From assembly GCA_036489395.1 (NCBI GenBank), contig DASXFW010000374.1, forward strand, positions 1 through 29,233: a stretch of DNA of 29,233 bases. The letters are read 5' to 3'. This stretch comes from JASHVB01 sp036489395 (GTDB taxonomy: Bacteria; Pseudomonadota; Alphaproteobacteria; Acetobacterales; Acetobacteraceae). The translations under genes were made by a program, and so were the position numbers. Shown here in pieces: positions 1-8,633 of the stretch. Under the pieces are notes generated by a model. The model had not been told where the DNA came from, did not search any database, and worked only from the letters and a program-made list of their open reading frames with translations. Each line of letters begins with the position of its first letter. The stretch's first letter is position 1.

Positions 1-5
1 TGCCC

Positions 6-89
6 CGTCATGCCGACGAAGGTCGGCATCCACGTCTTGCAGTGCCGCAGCGGAGGAAGACGTGGATGCCGACCTTCGTCGGCATGACG
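6..89. repeat. Perfect 33-bp inverted repeat with 18-bp loop
   Basis: Positions 6-38 and 57-89 are exact reverse complements, with an 18-base loop between them. The arms begin CGTCATGCCGACGAAGG and hold an inner palindrome in which CCGAC faces GTCGG. Similar 'GTCATGCCGGCGAAGGCCGGCATCC' units are widely dispersed in proteobacterial genomes. The repeat lies beyond the 3' end of rbfA and could fold as a long hairpin in a read-through transcript. No U-tract follows it, so I do not call it a Rho-independent terminator. Confidence 0.9.
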
Positions 90-148
90 ACATTATGCGA
101 CCGTGCGTCAACTGCAGCGATTATTCGTCAACAGTGCCTAAAGTCTTT

Positions 149-185
149 CTCTGCGATCTCTGCGGTTCTCTGCGAACTCTGCGTT
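149..185. repeat. CTCTGCG short tandem motif (4 units)
   Basis: The motif CTCTGCG occurs four times in about 37 bases, each followed by two or three variable bases (AT, GTT, AA, TT). This 'CTCTGCGNNCTCTGCG' pattern recurs in intergenic DNA of many unrelated bacteria, and its function is unknown to me. It lies between the inverted repeat at 6-89 and the rbfA stop codon. No open frame with good coding character runs through positions 1-222. Confidence 0.75.
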
Positions 186-222
186 CAATAAGCCAGCAGC
201 GGCACGCACCGCCCAATCCGAT

Positions 223-650
223 TCATTCCGCGTCCGCGCCAGACCCGGCGTCCCCACCCGCCGTCTCATCTCCCTCGAGATCCCGCTCCACCTCCGGCCG
301 ATGCAACAGCCGGTTGATCTTCATCGCGTAATCCAGCGTGTGATCCGCCTGGAACGACAAATCCGGCGCAAACCTCAGCCGCAGCGCATGCGCCATCTGC
401 ACGCGCAGGAACGGCGCCGCACGCTTCAGCACCGGCAGCAGCGCATCCACATCCGACCGCCCCAGCCGCGCCACATACGCCGTCGCGTGCTTCAGGTCCG
501 GCGACATCCGCACTTCCGTCACCGTAACGGCCGCATCCGCCAGCTCCGGATCGCGGAAATCGCGCCGCTCGAACAAGCCGGCCAGCACGTGACGGATCTC
601 CTCCGCCACGCGCAACTGCCGTTGCGTCGGCCCCTCGCGCTGAGGCTTCC

Positions 651-654
<4 letters not shown>
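223..654 (-). CDS. rbfA: 30S ribosome-binding factor A (RbfA)
   Basis: RbfA is a cold-shock and 30S-maturation factor that binds the pre-30S particle near helix 1 and the 3' end of 16S rRNA. The 143-aa product has the family N-terminus (QRQLRVAEEIRHVLA, near residues 10-25), then the KH-type fold with DPELADAAVTVTEVRMSPDL and a stretch containing PFLRVQMAHALRLRFAPDL. It ends in an acidic, low-complexity tail of about 20 residues. The start chosen is TTG at 654, whose last two bases overlap the infB stop (TTGA), implying translational coupling. An ATG start would require reading far into infB. It is the last gene of the rimP-nusA-rnpM-infB-rbfA operon. truB, often the next gene, is not within the 222 bases that follow, which hold repeats. 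Confidence 0.93.
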
Positions 655-3311
<2,657 letters not shown>

Positions 3312-3336
3312 GCTTTACCCGTTGACACCCGCTTCT

Positions 3337-4017
3337 TCACGCGCCTGCTGCTTCACGTACGATTGGTTCAGGCGCCATCGCTTCAGACAATGCGGCAGTT
3401 CCCTGCCCGGTCTTTCTCAGTCCGTCCAGCCGCCCCGCCTCGATGCAGAGCGCATCCGCCAATTTTCCCGGCGAGATCGCCACATGTACCACGCGGTCCC
3501 GCCCGAACATGCGCCCCAACGCCTCGGCCGGCAAAGGGGCCAGCACCGGAAGCGCCGTCGCGCCCGACATCAGCCGGTCACGTTCGGCCGCGCTGCCGTC
3601 CGACGCCTCCAGCACCAGCCGCGCCCGGCCGTTGCGCACCCACTCCCGCGCCTTCTCGTATCCGGCGACCGCCTGCCCGGCGCGCCGTGTCAGGCCCAGC
3701 AGTTCGCCGATCCGCCGGACCAGCGCCGCCTCAAGCGTGGCAAGGAAATCCTGGGGCAGCGTCACCGGCCCGCGCGCGGCCCGCGCAAAGGCCCGCGTCA
3801 GGGCTTTCTTCGCGAGGGCACCTTCTATCACGTCTCCCGACGCGCTCAACCACATTCCCCGGCCGGGCAGCCTTGCAACAAGATCAGGCACCAGCGCGCG
3901 ATCCGGGCCGACGACGAAACGAATCAGGTGTTCCTTCGGCAGCCGCTCGCGCGTGACGACGCAACGGCGCAGCGGGCCGGATTCCTCCGGCTCGTCGTCC
4001 GCCTCGGGCGCAGCCAT
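3337..4017 (-). CDS. rnpM: YlxR/RnpM-family protein fused to an L7Ae-like domain
   Basis: This 226-aa protein joins two RNA-binding modules. Residues about 15-95 are the YlxR (DUF448) domain, with RRCVVTRERLPKEHLIRFV and the signature GRGMWL. Residues about 105-195 resemble the ribosomal L7Ae/YlxQ fold (RRIGELLGLTRRAGQAVAGY, then RLVLEASDGS). In Bacillus and relatives YlxR and YlxQ are separate neighbouring genes of the nusA-infB operon; in many Alphaproteobacteria they are one polypeptide, as here. YlxR has been linked to RNase P and renamed RnpM. Whether this fused form has that role is inference. The ATG at 4017 lies four bases after the nusA stop, so the genes are probably translationally coupled, and infB follows 25 bases downstream. 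Confidence 0.9.
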   Translation of the reverse strand: MAAPEADDEPEESGPLRRCVVTRERLPKEHLIRFVVGPDRALVPDLVARLPGRGMWLSASGDVIEGALAKKALTRAFARAARGPVTLPQDFLATLEAALVRRIGELLGLTRRAGQAVAGYEKAREWVRNGRARLVLEASDGSAAERDRLMSGATALPVLAPLPAEALGRMFGRDRVVHVAISPGKLADALCIEAGRLDGLRKTGQGTAALSEAMAPEPIVREAAGA

Positions 4018-4021
4018 GTGG

Positions 4022-5560
4022 TCATGCTGCGCCGTGGCTCGCCTCCTGGGCCGGCGCCGCCTCGCCCTCGAACCAGTGGGCGCGCGCCGCCATGATCACG
4101 TTGTTGGCGGTCTCTTCGTCCATGTTGGCCGCGCCGACGATCTCGATCAGCTCGTCGGAGGCGAGATCGGCCAGGTCGTCCAGCGTCTTCACCTCCTTCT
4201 CGCCCAGCGCCACCAGCATCGCCGGAGTCAGTTCCTCGATCGACGCGATCTCATCGGTCACGCCCAACGCGACGCGTTGCTCGGTGAGCTCGGTGTCGCG
4301 GCGGGTGAGGAACGCCTCGGCGCGGCGGATCAGTTCTTCCGCCACGTTCTCGTCAAACCCTTCGATCGCGGCGACTTCCTCCAGCGGCGTGAAGGCGAGC
4401 TCCTCGACGGAATTGAAGCCCTCGGTCACCAGCAGCCCGGCGATCACGTCGTCCACGTCCAGCGCCTCGACGAACAAGCCGGAGCGGCGGCGGAATTCCT
4501 CCTGCCGGCGCTCGCTTTCTTCCGCCTCGGTCAGGATGTCGATGTCCCAGCGGGTAAGCTGCGACGCCAGCCGCACGTTCTGGCCGCGGCGGCCGATCGC
4601 CAGGCTGAGTTGCTCGTCCGGCACCACGACTTCGACGCGGCCGGCTTCCTCGTCCATCACCACCTTGGTGACTTCCGCCGGTGCCAGCGCGTTCACCACG
4701 AACGTGGCGGCCTGCGGCGACCACGGAATGATGTCGATCTTCTCGCCTTGCAGCTCCTGCACCACCGCCTGCACGCGGCTGCCGCGCATGCCGACGCAGG
4801 CGCCGACCGGATCGATCGAGCTGTCGCGGCTGATCACCGCCATCTTGGCGCGGCTGCCGGGATCGCGCGCCACGGCCTTGATCTCGATGATGCCGTCGTA
4901 GATTTCCGGGACTTCCTGCGCGAACAGTTTGGCGAGGAAGCCGGGATGCGTGCGGCTGAGGAAGATCTGCGGGCCGCGGGGTTCCTCGCGCACGTCGTAG
5001 ATATAGGCGCGCACGCGGTCGCCGTTGCGGAAGCTTTCGCGCGGGATCAGCTCGTCGCGGCGCAGCAGAGCCTCGGCGCGGCCGAGCTCCACCATCAGGT
5101 TGCCGTACTCGGTGCGCTTCACCACGCCGTTGATGATCTCGCCGACGCGGTCCTTGAATTCGTCGTATTGCCGCTTGCGCTCATACTCGCGCACGCGCTG
5201 CACGATCACCTGCTTGGCGGTCTGTGCGGCGATGCGGCCGAAATCGATCGGCGGCAGCGGATCGACCAGATGCTGGCCAAGCTGGATTTCCGGCTTTTCC
5301 TTGCGCGCGACGTTGATGGGGATCTGCGTCTCTTCGTTCTCGACGGCATCGACGGCTTCCAGCCAGCGCGACAGACGCACGTCGCCGGTCTTGCGGTCGA
5401 TCGTCGCGCGGATGTCCTTCTCGTGTCCGTACTTGGCGCGGCCGGCCTTCTGAATGGCCTGCTCCATCGCTTCGAGCACTTCCTCGCGGTCGATCGATTT
5501 CTCCCGCGCAACGGCGTCGGCGACCAGCAGCAGTTCGGGACGAGAGACAGCGGTGTCCAT
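4022..5560 (-). CDS. nusA: Transcription termination/antitermination factor NusA
   Basis: NusA binds RNA polymerase and nascent RNA and modulates pausing, intrinsic termination and rRNA antitermination. The 512-aa protein has the N-terminal RNAP-binding domain (ELLLVADAVAREKSIDREEV), an S1 domain (near residues 130-200, with GEIINGVVKRTEYGNLMVEL), and two KH domains with VGACVGMRGSRV near 252 and AIGRRGQNVRLASQ near 320. The C-terminal part (about 370-500) carries helix-hairpin-helix acidic repeats, and the length fits proteobacterial NusA. The ATG at 5560 has AGAGG about 7 bases upstream and follows the rimP stop by 12 bases. In the rimP-nusA-infB operon NusA may act on the leader hairpin ahead of rimP; this is inference from operon logic. 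Confidence 0.98.
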   Translation of the reverse strand: MDTAVSRPELLLVADAVAREKSIDREEVLEAMEQAIQKAGRAKYGHEKDIRATIDRKTGDVRLSRWLEAVDAVENEETQIPINVARKEKPEIQLGQHLVDPLPPIDFGRIAAQTAKQVIVQRVREYERKRQYDEFKDRVGEIINGVVKRTEYGNLMVELGRAEALLRRDELIPRESFRNGDRVRAYIYDVREEPRGPQIFLSRTHPGFLAKLFAQEVPEIYDGIIEIKAVARDPGSRAKMAVISRDSSIDPVGACVGMRGSRVQAVVQELQGEKIDIIPWSPQAATFVVNALAPAEVTKVVMDEEAGRVEVVVPDEQLSLAIGRRGQNVRLASQLTRWDIDILTEAEESERRQEEFRRRSGLFVEALDVDDVIAGLLVTEGFNSVEELAFTPLEEVAAIEGFDENVAEELIRRAEAFLTRRDTELTEQRVALGVTDEIASIEELTPAMLVALGEKEVKTLDDLADLASDELIEIVGAANMDEETANNVIMAARAHWFEGEAAPAQEASHGAA

Positions 5561-5572
5561 GGTTGGCCTCTG

Positions 5573-6094
5573 TCAGTTGGGCTTGGTTGGGGTTGTGGTG
5601 GCGTCGATCAAGGCGTCGGTCAGCACCAGCCTGGCGGTGCGCAGGTCGTTCAGTTTCAGCGCAACGACGCCGGAGTCGTCCATGCGCAGCCGTGCGGTTT
5701 CGTTGTCGGCGCCGAGCACGATGCCGGCAAAGCGTTTGCGGCCGTCGAGCGGAACGTTGAGCTCGACGCGGGCAAGATGGCCGGCGTAACGGTTCCAGTC
5801 CTTCACCCGGGTCAGCGGGCGATCGATGCCGGGGGAGCTGATTTCCAGCGTCCACGGCCCGGGCATCGGGTCTTCCACAGTCATCACGGCGTTGAAGTGA
5901 CGGCCGAGATGCTCGCAATCCTCCAGCGACACCGCTTCGCCGTCGGTGCGATCGATCATGATCTGCACCGTCGGCCGGTCGCGGCCGAGCACGGCAACGC
6001 GGACCAGCTCGAAGCCCATGTCGGCCAAAGACGGCTCGACGAGGGCGACGATGCGGGCTTCAAGGCCGGTCGGTGGCGGATGCAATTGGTCCAA
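5573..6094 (-). CDS. rimP: Ribosome maturation factor RimP
   Basis: RimP assists late 30S assembly, around uS12 and the central pseudoknot. The 173-aa product shows the family pattern: GLEARIVALVEPSLADMGFELVRV at the N-terminus, then VSLEDCEHLGRHF, then LEISSPGIDRPL ahead of the SH3-like C-terminal domain. I take TTG at 6094 as the start. Upstream in this frame there is only the leader hairpin and then a stop codon. TTG at 6087 is an alternative that would shorten the protein by two residues (to start at the Leu of MDQL). No clear Shine-Dalgarno is visible, because the bases just before the start are the U-tract of a hairpin. It is first in the operon, 12 bases ahead of nusA. Confidence 0.93.
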   Translation of the reverse strand: MDQLHPPPTGLEARIVALVEPSLADMGFELVRVAVLGRDRPTVQIMIDRTDGEAVSLEDCEHLGRHFNAVMTVEDPMPGPWTLEISSPGIDRPLTRVKDWNRYAGHLARVELNVPLDGRKRFAGIVLGADNETARLRMDDSGVVALKLNDLRTARLVLTDALIDATTTPTKPN

Positions 6095-6123
6095 AACAAA
6101 AAAGGCGGCCCGTGAAGGCCACC
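6093..6123 (-). terminator. Leader hairpin with U-tract just ahead of rimP (attenuator-like)
   Basis: Read on the minus strand, GGTGGCC (6123-6117), a 6-base loop and GGCCGCC (6110-6104) form a 7-bp stem with one G-U pair. Six T residues, a G and four more T residues follow, running into the rimP TTG codon at 6094. On the plus strand the G-U position would be a C-A mismatch, so the structure belongs to the minus-strand transcript. No minus-strand gene ends just upstream, so this is more likely an attenuator in the rimP-nusA operon leader than a terminator of another gene. Confidence 0.75.
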
Positions 6124-6261
6124 CCCCGTTACCCAGCGGAGAATGTGATTGAACCGGCTAGATAGCGACCCGGCGGGCGATTGGCAAGGGTTGGCAGGTT
6201 GTTAACTGTCGCGGGCGCAGAGTGGCGGGATGCAACCGCCGTCGGGTACCGTGCGAGTTCC

Positions 6262-6463
6262 TGTCATCGCGAGGCCGCCTGGCCGAAGCAATTCTGTCAT
6301 CGCGAGGCCACTTGGCCGAAGCAATTGTGTCATCGCGAGGCCACTTGGCCGAAGCAATTCTGTCATTGCGAGGTCGCTTGGCCGAAGCAATCTCGTTCGG
6401 GACGAACTGCCAGCGGCGCGTCCCGAACGAGATTGCTTCGGCGCAAGCGGCCTCGCAATGACA
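6262..6463. repeat. Four 33-bp tandem units plus inverted copy (TCATTGCGAG family)
   Basis: Four near-identical 33-base units start at 6262, 6295, 6328 and 6361. Each begins TGTCAT(C/T)GCGAG and ends CCGAAGCAATT or CCGAAGCAATC. The fourth continues into CTCGTTCGGGACG. After a short spacer, 6419-6463 returns as its inverse (CGTCCCGAACGAGATTGCTTCGG ... CTCGCAATGACA), so the right end can fold as a large hairpin. The units lie end to end without spacers. They fill part of the gap between the rimP leader and the acyltransferase gene. The remaining bases of 6124-6594 are accounted for by this array, the 15-bp array below and short flanks with no gene. Confidence 0.93.
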
Positions 6464-6476
6464 CGGTGCGCGAGGG

Positions 6477-6570
6477 CACGCCTCGCCCTGGGACGCCCCG
6501 CCCTGGCACGCCCCGGCACGCCGCGTCCTGGCACGCCTCGCCCCGGCACGCCGCGCCCTGGCATGCGTCG
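6477..6570. repeat. 15-bp GC-rich tandem repeat (CACGCCTCGCCCTGG)
   Basis: Imperfect copies of CACGCCTCGCCCTGG start at 6477, 6492, 6517, 6532 and 6547. A truncated 10-base copy sits at 6507 and a degrading copy at 6562. Fifteen bases is five codons, so a frame crossing it reads as a Gly-Thr-Pro-Arg-Pro pattern. I regard that as a by-product of the repeat and not a real protein segment. It ends about 25 bases before the acyltransferase ATG and so may occupy that gene's 5' untranslated or promoter region. Confidence 0.88.
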
Positions 6571-6594
6571 CGACGACGACGCGCGTCGTGCCGC

Positions 6595-7722
6595 ATGAAG
6601 CGCCTGGAATGCCTGGACGGGCTGCGCGGCTTGCTGGCGATGTACGTGCTGCTGAACCACCTCGCGCCGTTCGCCGCACTTCCCCTGTGGATGATACGGC
6701 CGTTCTCGCATGGCGAAGCGGCGGTGGATGTGTTCTTTATTCTCAGCGGGCTGGTCATCGTCCGGTCGCTGGAGAGCTTCGCCTGGCAGCCGCGTCCGTT
6801 CCTGATCGCTCGTGCCGCCCGCATCTTCCCCGTCTTTCTGGTGATGTTCGCGATCGCGGTGCCAGTGCAGGCGCTGCCGGACGACTTTGCGCTGCTGCCG
6901 TGGATCGGGCCGCACAGTCCCGCGTTCGATATCTGGTCGGTCGGATGGCCGCGGGCGTGGCTGGTGGAGATCGTCGCGCATCTGACCATGACGCACGGGT
7001 TGATCCCGGATGCGGTGGTGCCGGCGGTGTGGATCAGCTTCCTCGGCTCCGCATGGAGTCTTTCCACCGAATGGCAGTTCTACGTGCTGGCGTTGGCGGT
7101 GGGCGCGCGGATCGGGCCGCGCTGGATGATCGCCGCGTTTTTGGCCCTCGGGGCCTGCGGCGTCGCGTGGTCCGCGATCGCTCCCGACGGATGGGCCTTC
7201 AGCCGCGCGTTCCTGCCGAACAAGGCGCAGTATTTTGCGTTGGGCATCGCCGGGGCGGCGCTGGTGCGCGGCGGGGCGCGGGCGGGGTGGATTTATGCCG
7301 CCACACTGGGCGCCTCGATGGTCCTGTGCGCGCTGCAAGGCGGCGTGGAGAAGCTCGGCGTGCCGGCGTTCTGGACGCTGTGCCTGGCGGGCCAGCTTCG
7401 ACCGGACGCCGCAGGGCTTGCCCCCATCGCCCGTGTGCTGCGTTCGCCGGTGCTGCTGCGGCTGGGCGCGCTGTCCTACTGCATTTACCTGGCGAATGAG
7501 CCGATTCAGAGGGTGCTGGGCGTCGTGCTGGCGATGCTGGCGGATGGCGATGCGCGGTGGTTCACCATTGTCTGGCTGCCCGCCGCGTTGCTGCTGCCGC
7601 TCGCCGCGGCCGCCTGGCTGCACGCGTGGATCGAGATGCCGGCGCTGCGATGGGGGCGCGCGTACGCACGGCAGTTCCCCCGCGAGAGCCTCCGGCCACG
7701 ACGGGAGAGCCTCCGGCCATGA
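6595..7722 (+). CDS. Membrane acyltransferase (acyltransferase_3 family)
   Basis: This 375-aa multi-pass membrane protein belongs to the acyltransferase_3 (OafA/NodX-like) family. These enzymes move acetyl or other acyl groups from a cytoplasmic donor to sugars of LPS O-antigen, exopolysaccharide or other envelope glycans. The N-terminus has the family signature LDGLRGLLAMYVLLNHLAPF, including the His of the first membrane helix, followed by AVDVFFILSGLVIVRS. Several further hydrophobic segments include one near LRLGALSYCIYLANEP. I chose ATG at 6595 because the conserved domain begins at residue 5. The frame stays open upstream only because the tandem repeats contain no stop. No good ribosome-binding site is visible. 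The C-terminus ends in a short duplicated RESLRP sequence. The acceptor cannot be deduced. No glycan cluster lies nearby. Confidence 0.85.
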   Translation: MKRLECLDGLRGLLAMYVLLNHLAPFAALPLWMIRPFSHGEAAVDVFFILSGLVIVRSLESFAWQPRPFLIARAARIFPVFLVMFAIAVPVQALPDDFALLPWIGPHSPAFDIWSVGWPRAWLVEIVAHLTMTHGLIPDAVVPAVWISFLGSAWSLSTEWQFYVLALAVGARIGPRWMIAAFLALGACGVAWSAIAPDGWAFSRAFLPNKAQYFALGIAGAALVRGGARAGWIYAATLGASMVLCALQGGVEKLGVPAFWTLCLAGQLRPDAAGLAPIARVLRSPVLLRLGALSYCIYLANEPIQRVLGVVLAMLADGDARWFTIVWLPAALLLPLAAAAWLHAWIEMPALRWGRAYARQFPRESLRPRRESLRP

Positions 7723-7755
7723 CGGCAGGCGGCAGGCACGGGCCGACGCCGGCGT

Positions 7756-8628
7756 TCACACCCGTCCGGCATCCAACGCGGCACGCAGTTCCGCTGCTTG
7801 CGGACCGGCGATCAGCCCCTGCCGCAGGAACAAGTCGATCAGCACCAGGTTGACGTTGAACTTGAATGCGTCGGTGTCGCGCACGATCGCCACCACTTCG
7901 GCCAGAGGCCGCAGCTCGAACCCGGCAACTTCTCCATCGGCCGCGCGCGGCTCGAAGCTGTCCGGCAGGTCCAGGTCGTAGCAGTGGATGGTGTCCCGCC
8001 GCAGACCCTCCGCCCGCTCCATGCTGTAGGCGATCGTCGCGACCGGACGCGCCTGGGACGCGAGCGATGGCGGGATGGCGGCTTCCTCCTCCGCTTCCTT
8101 GATCAGCGTCTGCCACGGCGTAAGCCCGGCGGGCACCCCGCCCGCGGTGATATGGTCCAGCTTGCCGGGATCGAGCGCCTTATTCTCTGCCCGCCTGGCG
8201 ATCCACAGGTGCAATCCATCCGGGCGGTGCACCAGACCGTTCAGGTGCGCCCCCACGGCGAACACGCCGAACGACGGGAGCGCCCCTCGGTCGATCTGCG
8301 CCATGACCGGCCCGTCGCGGACGGCGCGCACGTCGAACGCCTCGTTTCGCCAGCGGTACTGGCCCTGCTGCGACAGGGTTCGCGCGATCCGCGCCAGCGC
8401 CGCCGGGTCGCGCAGCGAGACTCCCGCGCGATCGGCGACCACCTCGGGAAACGCCGCCAACGCCTCCGCCAGCCGCGGTTTCACCCAGCCGACCTGTACG
8501 TCGCCAAGCCTGAACACCAGCCGTTCGCCCGGAAGCAGCGCATTGTTGCAGGTGCGAACATGGCGCAGGAATCCGCTGATCTTCGCTTCGCTGTCCACGC
8601 GCTTGCCTTTCAAATCGTCCATCAACAT
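7756..8628 (-). CDS. Nudix hydrolase with DUF4743-type N-terminal domain
   Basis: A 290-aa protein with an N-terminal DUF4743-like domain (about residues 1-110) and a C-terminal Nudix domain. The Nudix box is atypical: GGVPAGLTPWQTLIKEAEEE lacks the glutamate of the G-x5-E part and has K in place of R, while keeping the E-x-x-E-E metal-binding core. I recall the same departures in the thiamine-pyrophosphokinase-associated/plant NUDT20-24-like group. Family members hydrolyse nucleoside diphosphate-linked or damaged thiamine diphosphate compounds; the substrate here is unknown. Start candidates are ATG at 8628 and 8622. Neither has a clear Shine-Dalgarno. The gene is divergent from the ABC exporter, with five bases or so between the two starts. 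Its stop lies 33 bases from the acyltransferase stop (convergent). Confidence 0.82.
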   Translation of the reverse strand: MLMDDLKGKRVDSEAKISGFLRHVRTCNNALLPGERLVFRLGDVQVGWVKPRLAEALAAFPEVVADRAGVSLRDPAALARIARTLSQQGQYRWRNEAFDVRAVRDGPVMAQIDRGALPSFGVFAVGAHLNGLVHRPDGLHLWIARRAENKALDPGKLDHITAGGVPAGLTPWQTLIKEAEEEAAIPPSLASQARPVATIAYSMERAEGLRRDTIHCYDLDLPDSFEPRAADGEVAGFELRPLAEVVAIVRDTDAFKFNVNLVLIDLFLRQGLIAGPQAAELRAALDAGRV

Positions 8629-8633
8629 GCCAC

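Noticed and set aside
3443..6115. Very long open frame on the plus strand (890 codons) antisense to rnpM, nusA and rimP
   Set aside because: In high-GC DNA the frame opposite strong genes stays open for codon-bias reasons. The translation shows no domain and is dominated by low-complexity residues, whereas the minus-strand genes are unmistakable.
6262..6393. CRISPR-like array
   Set aside because: The 33-base units abut directly with no spacers, and no cas genes are present. They are tandem repeats.
6181..6594. Extension of the acyltransferase to a 513-aa protein starting at 6181
   Set aside because: The extra residues are only the translation of the two tandem arrays, and the family domain begins at residue 5 of the 6595 start.
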